A stretch of DNA of 64,000 nucleotides, taken from assembly GCF_009711125.1 (NCBI RefSeq), contig NZ_WMIB01000015.1, forward strand, positions 38,278 to 102,277, written 5' to 3'. Source of the stretch: Metabacillus mangrovi. Lineage in GTDB: Bacteria > Bacillota > Bacilli > Bacillales > Bacillaceae. Below are positions 15,753-23,875 of the stretch, in pieces (within the stretch, counting starts at the first letter, position 1; every line of letters begins with the position of its first letter). The position numbers were made by a program, and so were the translations under genes. The notes beneath the pieces are model-generated. The model ran no database searches. It saw only the letters and a list, made by a program, of their open reading frames with translations, and was not told where the DNA came from.

Positions 15753-16001
15753 ATGGAATGGTATCTATTTCATTATTCGCGCGGTTCCCCTGCAAGTGCT
15801 GTTTCTTTAACTGGAATTATAGCTGCAGATGAAAGCACTGGAGAGAAAATCTACTCTTTTGATGTAAGTCAGAATCCAGAAGGTTGGGAACGGTTTGGAA
15901 TAGAAAGCATACCGACATTAGTCATTTTTGAAAAGGGACTAGAATATGCAAAAATATTGGGTGAAAAGAACAGGCAGCAATATGAATTGATTTTTAGCTA
16001 G
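15753..16001 (+). pseudogene. Thioredoxin-like fragment lacking the CxxC half
   Basis: The 82-codon frame ends in a region typical of thioredoxin-fold proteins (WERFGIESIPTLVIFEKGLEYAKILG, with the cis-proline of IPT), but the N-terminal beta strand and CxxC motif expected before it are missing. The upstream part (MEWYLFHYSRGSPASAV) does not restore them, and no ribosome site precedes ATG 15753. It is most likely a truncated remnant; a short redox-inactive protein cannot be excluded. A terminator follows at 16013-16042. Confidence 0.5.
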
Positions 16002-16012
16002 TTCTTAACTGA

Positions 16013-16042
16013 TTTCCGCAGAGTAAACTCTGTGGAATTTTT
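16013..16042 (+). terminator. Rho-independent terminator
   Basis: TTCCGCAGAG pairs with CTCTGTGGAA around TAAA (16014-16037), followed by TTTTTT. The 260 bases after it, up to 16306, hold no gene that I can support. Confidence 0.85.
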
Positions 16043-16306
16043 TATGATAAAAACTTAAGGTTTCCCAACAAATAGAAAGTGGTAATAAAGCAGTGTGTTG
16101 AACCAAAAAATTACATATTTTCATAAGAAGTTAAGTAGTCTGAATTAAATAGAGTTCTAAATCTGCTAATGGAATTCAGTTCATTTGGTCCATGAAACAA
16201 ACACTGGATTCAAAGAAAAAGACTTTTTACCGGTATTACTAACTGGAAATAAATGATAAAGTTTTTGTAGATAAATCTGGAAATTTGTCCGTGAGGAGTG
16301 GAATGA

Positions 16307-16591
16307 GTGGATAGTGTAGTGAAGCTGAAGCATGCGGATGTGACGGGGCATCTGAATGAGATCACTAACTTGCTGGAGAGTGTCGTGCTTCCTTCCCCAA
16401 GTGAAGAGTCATGGGGAGAGAATGATTTGCGGCTGACAAAAGAATGGCTCAAAAGAGAGCGGGAAGTCTGTCAGATGTTGGAAGAATACAAAAAAAGTGG
16501 TACGGAAAAATGTTGGGATACCCATGCGAACATTGATTTTCTAAGAGAGCAGGATGAGTCCATAACCTATCAGTTTGGACCGGTCCGGTAA
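16307..16591 (+). CDS. Small helical LXG-associated protein (DUF5344/YwqI-like)
   Basis: GTG 16307 has GAGGAG at 16293-16298. The 94 aa helical protein (DSVVKLKHADVTGHLNEITNLLESV...) lies 11 bases before the LXG toxin gene, the place where YxiC/YwqI-type (DUF5344) partners are encoded in B. subtilis LXG operons. Such proteins form helical hairpins that assist export of the LXG domain through the type VII machinery. Identification is by size, position and composition rather than a strong motif. Confidence 0.6.
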   Translation: MDSVVKLKHADVTGHLNEITNLLESVVLPSPSEESWGENDLRLTKEWLKREREVCQMLEEYKKSGTEKCWDTHANIDFLREQDESITYQFGPVR

Positions 16592-16602
16592 GGAGGAGCA
16601 GG

Positions 16603-18363
16603 ATGCCAAGAACGTACGACTCAGAAGCTCTGCTCCTGGCGACTAACAAGCGAAAGGAACAATACACCCAGCTCGTCTCCCAGCTGCAGTCACTGAATAA
16701 AAAGTACATGGCCATAATTCAGGATGAAGAGTTTCAAGGGAAAGGCGCCGACGCTATCAAGAATTTTTACACAGAGCACACCATCCTGATCGGAAAATGG
16801 ATTGGCTTCTGCTACATGCAAATCGCCTTCATCAACAGCATCCCAGGCGAAATAACCGACCACAACCTCTCAGAGAAGACCTTCATCCGGGAAGAATTCG
16901 TGGAAGGAGAAGTCAGAGACGGAATCGAAAAGTCCAGAGAGATGGTCGTTGACCAGAAGGAGACGCTGGACAAGATCCTATCAGGGATCAAAGATATCCT
17001 GCCTCTGGAGGTCTTCTCAAGTGAAGCATTCGAAACCAATATGCGTAAAACATCCAAAAGAGCCACGAAATCCGTACAAAACATGCACAAAGCAGACATC
17101 GCCCTAACCGAAGACTACGGCACCTCCAAAATGAACCAGCAGTTCATCAAGCAATACTACACCGAGCTCAATCAAGCCACCAATGGCTCCAAAAATGTAA
17201 ACCAGATCATGTTCAGCACAGAGGACTTCCGCAAGCGGGAGTTTTATAAGGACATAGAGGCTGTGGATGAGAATGCGGTGGAGTATGTAAAGGAAAAGAA
17301 CGAGGAACTACGAGTCCGAAGGGTTGAGGAGCTTAAAAAGAAACTCGAGAATTATCATAAACTTTCTCAAGCCGAATTCTTAGAGATAGGTAAAGAAATC
17401 GGGTATGATGAGCTGACAAGTGAGCAGCAGGCAGTTTATAGAGCGTATGTAAATGCAAAAAACAAAGCAGATTTTGGAAGGGGAGTTACCCAGGGAATCT
17501 CCGAAACGGCATCAGAAGCTTTAGATTCAGTCCTAAACTTGGGTGAGAGTGCGCAAGGTTTAGGACAAGCTATTAAAGACCCGATGGGAACCTTAAATAT
17601 CATGGTTGACGATGTAAAGACTTCATACACCCGTGACGTCCTTGAAGGCGATACGGTCTCCAGATCCCGCTGGTTCACATCAGAATTTTTATCTATAATA
17701 GGTACAAAAGGAATCGGCAGCGCCGCCAAAAAAAGTCTGGAAGCTTCAAAGATAGGGGACAAGGTATCAGATGGAGCGGATGCGGTAAAGAGGAAGATGC
17801 CTTTTTTGGAGGATATTCCCTATAATGCAATGAGTCCGGCTGGATTGTCGAGTTCGTTTAGGGTTAATTCAATAAATGATATTAAGAGTAATAAGAATTT
17901 TGATAAAAATAAGACAACCGGATTAAGAATTAGTCCTCATCTAATAAAAAAATATGTTAAAGATGTTGAGATGCGGACTAATAGAAAAATACCCAAATCT
18001 CAAATAGAAGAATTAAAAGAAGCACTAAGGAATAAAGAATATGAAAAATTGTCTCCTGTAGAAACGAGAAAAAACCGTAGAGATTTTAATAAAGTTAAGA
18101 ACAAGCTTATAGTGGAATGGGAAGAAAAAACAAATCAAAAATGGCCAACCTACAAAGAAGACGTTATTTCTAAAACCACTGGTGAACCTTTAAGAAGAAA
18201 AGGCGATAAGTATGATGCTCATCATATAATTGAAAATAGTTACGGGGGAGAACATGAATGGTGGAACATTCACCCGGCTAAATACCCTAGTGAGCACCAA
18301 TCTGGTATTCATGGGTCGGGATCCCCTGCCAATGAATTATTTAAAGGAGGTAAAAAACAATGA
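16603..18363 (+). CDS. LXG-domain toxin with C-terminal HNH nuclease (YobL/YxiD type)
   Basis: A 586 aa effector with AAGGAGGAG before ATG 16603. The N-terminal ~200 residues form the helical LXG secretion domain (QLQSLNKKYMAIIQDEEFQGKGADAIKNFY near 28-57). A middle linker holds glycine/serine-rich segments, and the C-terminal tip carries an HNH-type nuclease: basic NRRDFNKVKNKLI, PLRRKGDKYDAHHIIENS with DAHH at 538-541, then HEWWNIHPAK and EHQSGIHG. This is the DNase-like tip known from B. subtilis YobL/YxiD. It overlaps the SMI1-type immunity gene by four bases. Probably exported by the Ess/Yuk type VII system to attack neighbouring cells. Confidence 0.88.
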   Translation: MPRTYDSEALLLATNKRKEQYTQLVSQLQSLNKKYMAIIQDEEFQGKGADAIKNFYTEHTILIGKWIGFCYMQIAFINSIPGEITDHNLSEKTFIREEFVEGEVRDGIEKSREMVVDQKETLDKILSGIKDILPLEVFSSEAFETNMRKTSKRATKSVQNMHKADIALTEDYGTSKMNQQFIKQYYTELNQATNGSKNVNQIMFSTEDFRKREFYKDIEAVDENAVEYVKEKNEELRVRRVEELKKKLENYHKLSQAEFLEIGKEIGYDELTSEQQAVYRAYVNAKNKADFGRGVTQGISETASEALDSVLNLGESAQGLGQAIKDPMGTLNIMVDDVKTSYTRDVLEGDTVSRSRWFTSEFLSIIGTKGIGSAAKKSLEASKIGDKVSDGADAVKRKMPFLEDIPYNAMSPAGLSSSFRVNSINDIKSNKNFDKNKTTGLRISPHLIKKYVKDVEMRTNRKIPKSQIEELKEALRNKEYEKLSPVETRKNRRDFNKVKNKLIVEWEEKTNQKWPTYKEDVISKTTGEPLRRKGDKYDAHHIIENSYGGEHEWWNIHPAKYPSEHQSGIHGSGSPANELFKGGKKQ

Positions 18364-18794
18364 GATATGAATTTATAAAAAATAATAAAGGTAGTGAGTT
18401 TTTCCCTGTTGAACTTTCTGAGATTGAAGAAGTAGAGGAGGCTTTAGGGTTAAAATTGCCCTCAGAATTAAGGGATTTATTTATTGAAGTTGGTTATGGT
18501 TTTCTTGGGGAAAGTGAAAATAATATTAATCGATTGATGGGACCTTATTCACTTAGAGATGCAAGACTGAAAGTAAATGATTTTGAATTTTATCCGGATA
18601 TTGATGCTTACGAAGATTTGGAAGAAACAAAATTGATTTTTTTTGAAGCCAGTGAAAGTGCTCTTCTGCTAATTGAAATGGGTGAAGGGAAAGATAATTC
18701 AATCTATTATGATGATATAAAGATTGCAAATTCATTAGAAGAGTTTCTAAAAAAAATGATGGAAAATGACAATTATTATATTGATATAGAATAA
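18360..18794 (+). CDS. yobK: SMI1/KNR4 (SUKH) immunity protein, YobK-like
   Basis: A 144 aa acidic protein starting in the ATGA overlap with the LXG toxin. It has the SUKH pattern: ELSEIEEVEEALGLKLPSELRDLFIEVG, a glycine turn (GYGFLGE), a LMGPYSLRDA segment and an FFEASESALLLIEM core. YobK of B. subtilis is the SUKH immunity protein for the HNH toxin YobL, so toxin and antidote types match here. A terminator follows at 18838-18872, ending the operon 16307-18794. Confidence 0.88.
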   Translation: MRYEFIKNNKGSEFFPVELSEIEEVEEALGLKLPSELRDLFIEVGYGFLGESENNINRLMGPYSLRDARLKVNDFEFYPDIDAYEDLEETKLIFFEASESALLLIEMGEGKDNSIYYDDIKIANSLEEFLKKMMENDNYYIDIE

Positions 18795-18837
18795 AATTCA
18801 GATTGTACATGACGGCAGGAAGCATACAAATATCAAT

Positions 18838-18872
18838 GGGCTCGATAGATTAATATCTATGGAGCTTTTTTT
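18838..18872 (+). terminator. Rho-independent terminator
   Basis: GGGCTCGATAGAT and ATATCTATGGAGC pair and are followed by seven T residues. Confidence 0.85.
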
Positions 18873-18904
18873 ATTATTTTCAAAAATTCTAGAATGTTAA
18901 CAAA

Positions 18905-19185
18905 GCATTATCAACAGCATACCAGGTGAAATAGCCGACCACAACCTCTCAGAGAAGACCTTCATCCGGGAGGAGTTCGTGGAAGGGGAAGTCAGGGACG
19001 GAATCGAAAAGTCCAGAGAGATGGTCGTTGACCAAAAGGAGACGCCGGACAAGATCCTATCAGGGATCAAGGATATCCTGCCGCTGAAGGTTGGTTGCAG
19101 TGAGATACAACTACCACACTTACTACTCGATAAAAATTTACATATGAGAATGACAAAGCTTGTTTTGATAAGCAAGTTTCCATAA
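18905..19185 (+). pseudogene. Duplicated LXG-domain fragment
   Basis: Bases 18905-19092 repeat 16828-17015 of the LXG toxin with few changes (INSIPGEI, DHNLSEKTFIREEF, KSREMVVDQKET, ILSGIKDILPL). The frame then diverges into a short unrelated tail ending at 19185. No start, N terminus or toxin tip is present. It is a partial duplication, either a decayed second toxin or a recombination footprint. Confidence 0.8.
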
Positions 19186-19218
19186 GAAAATGAATGAACC
19201 ACTAAAAAATATTTTAAA

Positions 19219-19256
19219 GCTAGGGTCAAGGGGACTGGAACCTTGTCCCTTCTTTA
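19219..19256 (+). terminator. Possible hairpin/terminator
   Basis: GTCAAGGGGACTGGAACCTTGTCCCTT can fold with CAAGG/CCTTG or AGGGGAC/GTCCCT stems before a TTCTTT stretch; weak. The rest of the gap to 19465 holds no supportable gene. Confidence 0.35.
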
Positions 19257-19465
19257 GCTGGCACGCCTGTTGGGCGCCTTCAACAGCCTAATTATATTTA
19301 GGCAGCACTAATTTGGTAAACGGAGGTACTTAAGAAAAAACAGGAATCTTAGAAAGGCCCATTATCCCCTTTTTGCTCAAGAAATGACGCTTTTTATTAC
19401 CTTTAAACTTAACTGATTGAATACTGGATTTTTAGGACGATGTATCTATCCCTGTGTTTCAACGG

Positions 19466-20113
19466 TCAAATCGTATTTAGAATCAACAAGATCCCGACAA
19501 TACACATCACCCAGCTCAATACTGAATTGGATTGCTCCGTGAGCTTCATCCGGAGTCTCTCCAGAGGTCCTTCCAGCCATTTTCGCAACAGGCGATATCC
19601 AATGAAAAGCAGCACAGCTGGCAAGACCATAACCAGCGTATAAACGATGAGGGCCGGGAGCCACTGATACATGGGCAGTTCTTCCGATGTCATGAGTCCG
19701 ATGGCCGCGAAGTATGGGAAGGCGGTGCCGGCTTCAATGAGGAAGGTGGTGAGCCCAATCAGGATGATGGAGAGGAGGCTTTCCGTCTTTGGGACGGGGA
19801 TATAGCGCTTCTTGCTTGCGGGAATGAAGAAGCTTAACGTGAATAAAATCACGCCGATTCCGAATAGGGTCCTGGTTACAATCACATGCTCGGTTAGGGA
19901 GCTGAACGCATCGAGGATGAAGGTGAAGCTGAGCATCAGGCCGATCCCGAGGGCCGCGTACAGGGTAGCCACCGTTAGCAGGTAGGTGAATAGGCGCGAT
20001 GCGATCCCTGATTTATTTCTTAATAGCAGAAATAGCGTGACCCCGATGATGGTTGGACTCAGAGTGTCGAGGAGAGCCAGGCTGCCGAGGTAAAGGAGAA
20101 GTTCAGTCCCCAT
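19466..20113 (-). CDS. GAP (Sap-like, LysE-superfamily) membrane protein
   Basis: A 215 aa integral membrane protein with six hydrophobic segments and the start ELLLYLGSLALLDTLSPTIIGVTLFLLL, typical of GAP-family proteins (Peptidoglycolipid exporter/Sap, LysE-like fold) where a DxxSP motif follows helix 1. Such proteins are thought to export small molecules; the substrate here is unknown. Its start overlaps the end of the MerR gene by 11 bases, so it is the last gene of a three-gene operon controlled by MerR. Confidence 0.75.
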   Translation of the reverse strand: MGTELLLYLGSLALLDTLSPTIIGVTLFLLLRNKSGIASRLFTYLLTVATLYAALGIGLMLSFTFILDAFSSLTEHVIVTRTLFGIGVILFTLSFFIPASKKRYIPVPKTESLLSIILIGLTTFLIEAGTAFPYFAAIGLMTSEELPMYQWLPALIVYTLVMVLPAVLLFIGYRLLRKWLEGPLERLRMKLTEQSNSVLSWVMCIVGILLILNTI

Positions 20114-20852
20114 GCGTTTTCACCGTATAGTGGGTGTAAGCTTTTGCCATCAGTTCGAGGACGTCCTGGTCGACAGGATATAAACGATGCTCCTCGGATT
20201 TTTCGGGACACATGCGAATCTCCCAGAGCTGGTCAAGGAACGCGTCTTCCCCATCGAAATCGAGGGCCCGTTTCTCGTCCATCCGACGGATGATGCTCTG
20301 AATCCGTGGATGGGTCGGCCCGAGATTCATATACCTCTTGAGCTGGCCGAGAAGGGCAATCCACTCGACAGAATCAGGGTCCATGCTGTTCATATTCGGC
20401 ACGCGCTCAAGGACGGATTCGTCATGCACGTCCCAGTCGTCTTGGGGCTTCAGGAGAGATTCCTTCTTTCCCCGGTTGTAAAGGCTCATGATTTTCGAAA
20501 TTTGAAATTCCTCCCCGTCAATCGCGAGGCCGTTCATGAGCTCGCGCAGGGACGATTCAATATCGGACAGTCGATCTTTTTCATTCAGAACATAAGACAA
20601 TTGCTTCTTCAGACTCTCCGCCCAGTCCCACTCCCTTGACGACAGAATTTCCCCGATCTCGGCAAGTTGAAAGCCGATCGACTTAAGAAACTGGATCTGC
20701 TGAAGCTTCTTCAGTTCCGCTGACGTATATAACCGATGGCCGCCGTCAGTCTTACCCACTGGGATCAGCAGACCTATTTGCTCGTAATAGCGAAGCGTTC
20801 GTACCGACACCCCGCTCATTTTCTTAACTTCATGGATATGCAGGTATTTCAT
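20103..20852 (-). CDS. MerR-family transcriptional regulator
   Basis: The start is placed at ATG 20852 (MKYLHIHEVKKMSGVSV) because GGAAGG precedes it; the longer frame runs through the upstream small gene. Residues 1-70 are a classical MerR winged helix (VRTLRYYEQIGLL, GHRLYTSAELKKLQQIQFLKSIGFQLAEIGEIL), followed by a dimerisation coiled coil and a ~130-residue effector domain of TipA/BltR-like size. It sits between a small membrane protein (overlap 4 bp) and a GAP exporter. A 19-bp-spaced promoter upstream is the predicted target. The inducing ligand is unknown. Confidence 0.88.
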   Translation of the reverse strand: MKYLHIHEVKKMSGVSVRTLRYYEQIGLLIPVGKTDGGHRLYTSAELKKLQQIQFLKSIGFQLAEIGEILSSREWDWAESLKKQLSYVLNEKDRLSDIESSLRELMNGLAIDGEEFQISKIMSLYNRGKKESLLKPQDDWDVHDESVLERVPNMNSMDPDSVEWIALLGQLKRYMNLGPTHPRIQSIIRRMDEKRALDFDGEDAFLDQLWEIRMCPEKSEEHRLYPVDQDVLELMAKAYTHYTVKTHGD

Positions 20853-21004
20853 CCTTCCTTCCCTTCTTTCGATGCCTTCCCAGCCTTCAGTATGTATCCC
20901 AATCCCAGTCCTGCCAGGACACCTGGAATCGCGGCATCGAATACGAGCCCAATTCCTGCACCGGCGATGACACAACCGTAAATCACTAGATCTTCCTTTT
21001 TCAT
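20849..21004 (-). CDS. Small glycine-rich membrane protein, first gene of MerR operon
   Basis: ATG 21004 follows GAGGAGGAG on the minus strand; the longer frame from 21052 would start inside the promoter. The 51 aa product has a basic start (MKKEDLVIYG), two glycine-rich hydrophobic stretches (CVIAGAGIGLVF, GVLAGLGLGYIL) and a lysine-rich tail, likely a hairpin membrane protein. It overlaps the MerR gene by four bases. Function unknown. Confidence 0.7.
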   Translation of the reverse strand: MKKEDLVIYGCVIAGAGIGLVFDAAIPGVLAGLGLGYILKAGKASKEGKEG

Positions 21005-21027
21005 CTTCGGATCTCCTCCTCTTTTTA

Positions 21028-21058
21028 AGTATAAAAGATGACGTTGCGTCACTTACAA
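21028..21058 (-). promoter_or_regulatory. MerR-type promoter with 19-bp spacer and internal dyad
   Basis: On the minus strand TTGTAA (21053-21058) and TATACT (21028-21033) are separated by 19 bp. The spacer contains the dyad AGTGACG-CAA-CGTCATCT. An over-long spacer with a central dyad is the signature of MerR-activated promoters. Confidence 0.65.
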
Positions 21059-21256
21059 GTGAAATAATTTATCAGTTGAAGGTGACGCTGCTTCATCTTC
21101 TATCATGAGGATGCATGCGGACGGTTCCACACTCTAAGGGAGGGCGGTACTACTAGCGTAAATGATCATACAAAAAATCTTTTAAAATAAATATAAAGGT
21201 AGGAAAGGAACTAAACTAAATAATCCAGAAGAATACGTTTTTTAAAAGTATATACT

Positions 21257-21294
21257 TAAAAGAGAACAAGCTTAAAGCCTGTTCTCTTTTCTTA
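21257..21294 (-). terminator. Terminator hairpin
   Basis: AAAAGAGAACA and TGTTCTCTTTT form a near-perfect stem around GCTTAAAGC, downstream of the minus-strand gene at 21356. The arms also resemble SinR half-sites (GTTCTCT). Confidence 0.75.
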
Positions 21295-21355
21295 ACTGTT
21301 TATGATTTAGGTAATAGTAAGAGGTAAGTGTGAACTAATTGTTTCTGCTGATCTC

Positions 21356-22042
21356 TTATTTCAGACTGGATTTGCTTACCCCAGTTCCAGGCACTTGATA
21401 AGTAAGCTTAAGCATTTCTCCGGAATTATTCTTTTTAAAATACTGGACATCTCCTGCAGCAATTGTTTCGTTGAAGACTTCACCTCTAGTCGTGCTTGTG
21501 ATTACTGCGTTTACTGGCACGCCATTAGGATTCGTTAGACGGATTGTTCTTTCATTTTCACCAGTTTTCTCTTCATCTTGGTTTGTAACAATGGTAAAGC
21601 CAAGATCGTTTCCAGTTACTTTAACATCACTGTGGTCCACGATGGTTCCGCTTATTACATCTTTATCTGATGCATTCACCGCAGCTGCTGTAAGGGATTT
21701 TACGCTTTCCATATCCGTATTTGCTTTAGTAATGTCCGTGTTTGCTTTCGTTACCTCACTGTTACCTTTTGCCACTTCTGCATTTGCGTTATTCACTTGG
21801 GTATTCAAGCGGTCAATCTCACCCTCTAAACGGTCAATTTCTTGGTTTTTCAGGTCAATTGTGCTGTTTGCCGTGCCGATTTTTGTTGCTGCTTCATCAG
21901 CTGTCAGCATGATCCGGTCTTGAAGCTTGTCAACATTCATCTTAATTTCGTCCATGAATACAGCTCCTGTGTATCCTACTGCTGAAACCGTTAACGTCCC
22001 TGCTACAATCCCTGCGAAAACCTTACCTGTAATAAAACCCAT
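21356..22042 (-). CDS. Membrane-anchored coiled-coil protein, SinR-boxed
   Basis: A 228 aa protein of no recognised family. Residues 5-30 are hydrophobic (signal anchor). Residues 35-115 are a long coiled coil with degenerate internal repeats (DRLEGEIDRL; then NAEVAKGNSEVTKANTDITKANTD). Residues 120-228 look like a small beta domain with a glycine-rich basic end. Start ATG 22042 has GGGGG upstream on the minus strand. The promoter region carries a perfect-armed SinR-type inverted repeat at 22068-22083 and two further matches, so it is a probable member of the matrix regulon. Its GC-neutral composition and alanine/asparagine-rich coil are unlike its neighbours. Confidence 0.75.
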   Translation of the reverse strand: MGFITGKVFAGIVAGTLTVSAVGYTGAVFMDEIKMNVDKLQDRIMLTADEAATKIGTANSTIDLKNQEIDRLEGEIDRLNTQVNNANAEVAKGNSEVTKANTDITKANTDMESVKSLTAAAVNASDKDVISGTIVDHSDVKVTGNDLGFTIVTNQDEEKTGENERTIRLTNPNGVPVNAVITSTTRGEVFNETIAAGDVQYFKKNNSGEMLKLTYQVPGTGVSKSSLK

Positions 22043-22067
22043 TTATAAATCCCCCTGTTATGTTTTT

Positions 22068-22227
22068 GTTCTTTATGAAGAACCTAGGTCTATAATAACC
22101 CTTTTATCATAGATCCTAAAGACCCAAAAACGGCTATTTTGTTCTTTTTAAAGGATAAAAAGAGTGTATATCTCCTTATTTCGTTCGTTTTCATAGGATA
22201 TCTAGGTATTTGTTCCTTTTTGAGAAC
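22068..22227. promoter_or_regulatory. Cluster of three SinR-type operators
   Basis: GTTCTTTATGAAGAAC (22068-22083), GTTCTTTTTAAAGGAT (22141-22156) and GTTCCTTTTTGAGAAC (22212-22227) share the 16-base GTTC...GAAC layout. The first lies just downstream of a minus-strand promoter (TTTAGG, 17 bp, TATTAT) and before the ribosome site of the coiled-coil gene. The region is shared with the divergent gene at 22358. Confidence 0.55.
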
Positions 22228-22357
22228 GAGAGCGGAGTAATGAGTGCAATATTAATAGGTTTTTCCGTCTATAGAACTGGGTATTAAATGGAATAAAAAG
22301 TAAGGTGTTGAGGTTTCTTATTTTAATTTATCTTACTAAATGGTGCAGGAGGATCCC

Positions 22358-22894
22358 TTGAATAGAGCATATTCGCAAAATTACCCAGTAAAAATAAAAA
22401 TGAATCCTTTCTTTTTTGTCTGGCTATTTATGGTGACAATCGGGGGGATTGCCGTAAGCATTTTTTTAGTTAGGAGCGGCCTCCAATTTACATCATCTTA
22501 TTCACTAATATACATATTTGTTGGAATAGTGACGCTTCCTTTTTCAATGCTCACAACGATCCTCTGGGTTCCGTCGTTTTTGAAAAGAGGCACCACTTTG
22601 TATTCTATCTACGAAGGGAAAGATGGCTATATCACAGACGGAAAAAGGAAAGCTGTTTTCAAGGATATACGGGATATTCGTTTGAATCTATTTAGGCCTA
22701 GCCTTCAAGGACTTTTTTATCAGGAATTAATTGTCACCACTTTTGAAAACCGGGTAATCCGGTTTCACACCTTCAACACATTAAAACCACTTGATGTAAA
22801 GCAGCACATAGAGAAATATGTCATTCCCCACATGCATCCGCAAGCTCAGGAGGCATGGTTCAGGAAGTTTACAAATGGCAGAATCCAGCCTTAA
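22358..22894 (+). CDS. DUF5381-like (YfjD-type) membrane protein
   Basis: TTG 22358 is preferred: AGGAGG lies at 22347-22352, whereas ATG 22340 precedes that site. The 178 aa protein has two transmembrane helices (about 17-42 and 52-75) and a soluble C-terminal domain with RKAVFKDIRDIRLNLFRPSLQGLFYQELIVTTFENRVIRF, ending IPHMHPQAQEAWFRKFTNG. It closely resembles the minus-strand gene at 23203-23721 in topology and motifs (IRNIKDLK, LFFTDLVIYTLNDKKVRI, PNMTPEAQEHWNRKLNG). The family is DUF5381/YfjD by recollection; function unknown. Confidence 0.7.
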   Translation: MNRAYSQNYPVKIKMNPFFFVWLFMVTIGGIAVSIFLVRSGLQFTSSYSLIYIFVGIVTLPFSMLTTILWVPSFLKRGTTLYSIYEGKDGYITDGKRKAVFKDIRDIRLNLFRPSLQGLFYQELIVTTFENRVIRFHTFNTLKPLDVKQHIEKYVIPHMHPQAQEAWFRKFTNGRIQP

Positions 22895-22924
22895 TACATA
22901 TTGTCGGGAGAGGTGTGAACGGCC

Positions 22925-23110
22925 CTGCAAGATGATAAGAATTCAAATCATAAACAGAAAAAGCGGGACGAAAAAGGAGAAGGCTGTATAAGCGACTTGA
23001 AAGGTGGCTGCCTGGACAGCTGCAGCTGCACGAATGGCTGCTTCACATTAGCCATGATCCCTATTCAGTTTATTGTGCTTGGGTATTATTTGGTTGATCT
23101 GGTCATATAA
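22925..23110 (+). CDS. Small cysteine-rich membrane protein, probable CTG start
   Basis: A frame with no ATG/GTG/TTG near its beginning encodes 61 residues: a charged N terminus (QDDKNSNHKQKKRDEKGEG), a cysteine cluster (GGCLDSCSCTNGCF) and one transmembrane helix (ALAMIPIQFIVLGYYLVDL-like). GGAGAGGTG at 22907-22915 sits nine bases before CTG 22925, the likely start. It follows the DUF5381-like gene by 30 bases and is followed by a perfect-palindrome terminator. The charged-Cys-TM design appears deliberate; function unknown. Confidence 0.6.
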   Translation: MQDDKNSNHKQKKRDEKGEGCISDLKGGCLDSCSCTNGCFTLAMIPIQFIVLGYYLVDLVI

Positions 23111-23170
23111 AATAGAGCCTGTCCCATTCGAGAATTTGAACCTTTCGCTCCGATTTTGCATCATCTAAAG

Positions 23171-23200
23171 AACCCTCCATATGGAGGGTTTCACCTTTTT
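23171..23200 (+). terminator. Palindromic terminator between convergent genes
   Basis: AACCCTCCATATGGAGGGTT (23171-23190) is a perfect palindrome followed by a T run on the plus strand. Confidence 0.85.
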
Positions 23201-23202
23201 GA

Positions 23203-23721
23203 TTATCCGTTCAATTTTCGATTCCAATGTTCCTGAGCCTCAGGAGTCATATTTGGAAGTATGTAGGCTCTTACTTCCTGGTTAAATTGTTCGACGTCGA
23301 GAAGATTATATGTAGGAATTCTTACCTTTTTATCGTTAAGTGTATAGATAACCAGATCCGTAAAGAACAAAGATCGGATGGTATAACCATAGCGTTCTAC
23401 TTTAAGGTCTTTAATATTTCTGATTGCTACTGATTTTTTGGAGGATTGAATTTTGCCTTCTGGGCCCGGGTGGATGGTAAACAAAACTCTGCCCTTTTTG
23501 AATAACCCTGGAGAGATATGCAAAAATCCATAGAAATTAAAAAGCATTCCTATTAAAGATCCGGTAACCCCCAATATGGAGTATGCCGAATCAAATTTGA
23601 TGGCATTTAAGAAAATGGCTGCAAAGACTATAAATGACCCTACAGTCGCAATGAATCCAAAAATTCGCATTTTTTTATTGTATTTAACTTCAATAATTTC
23701 GTTTTTGTAACCTGCGTCCAC
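23203..23721 (-). CDS. DUF5381-like membrane protein (paralogue)
   Basis: GTG 23721 (AGGGAGAG seven bases upstream) gives a 172 aa protein; the longer frame from 23883 has no ribosome site. Two transmembrane helices at about 20-65 are followed by the same soluble domain as in the gene at 22358 (conserved KGRVLFTIHPG, IRNIKDLKVERYGY, FFTDLVIYTLNDKKVRIPTYN, PEAQEHWNRKLNG). The two genes are convergent, flanking the cysteine-rich small gene. Function unknown. Confidence 0.7.
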   Translation of the reverse strand: MDAGYKNEIIEVKYNKKMRIFGFIATVGSFIVFAAIFLNAIKFDSAYSILGVTGSLIGMLFNFYGFLHISPGLFKKGRVLFTIHPGPEGKIQSSKKSVAIRNIKDLKVERYGYTIRSLFFTDLVIYTLNDKKVRIPTYNLLDVEQFNQEVRAYILPNMTPEAQEHWNRKLNG

Positions 23722-23875
23722 AATCAATCTCTCCCTATAGATGCTATTCTGATTTGACTTGGAAGCTTTAGTTCCACATGGATTCCATCTAATTGGAAAA
23801 TTAACTATCTCCATTAAGTTATAACTCATCATTTTTCGAAAAACATTCCAACGTGTAAGGGAAATGACGGTACGT

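Noticed and set aside
20853..20975. 41-residue extension of the MerR protein
   Set aside because: Runs over the upstream small gene and its RBS; Arg/Cys-rich and unlike MerR.
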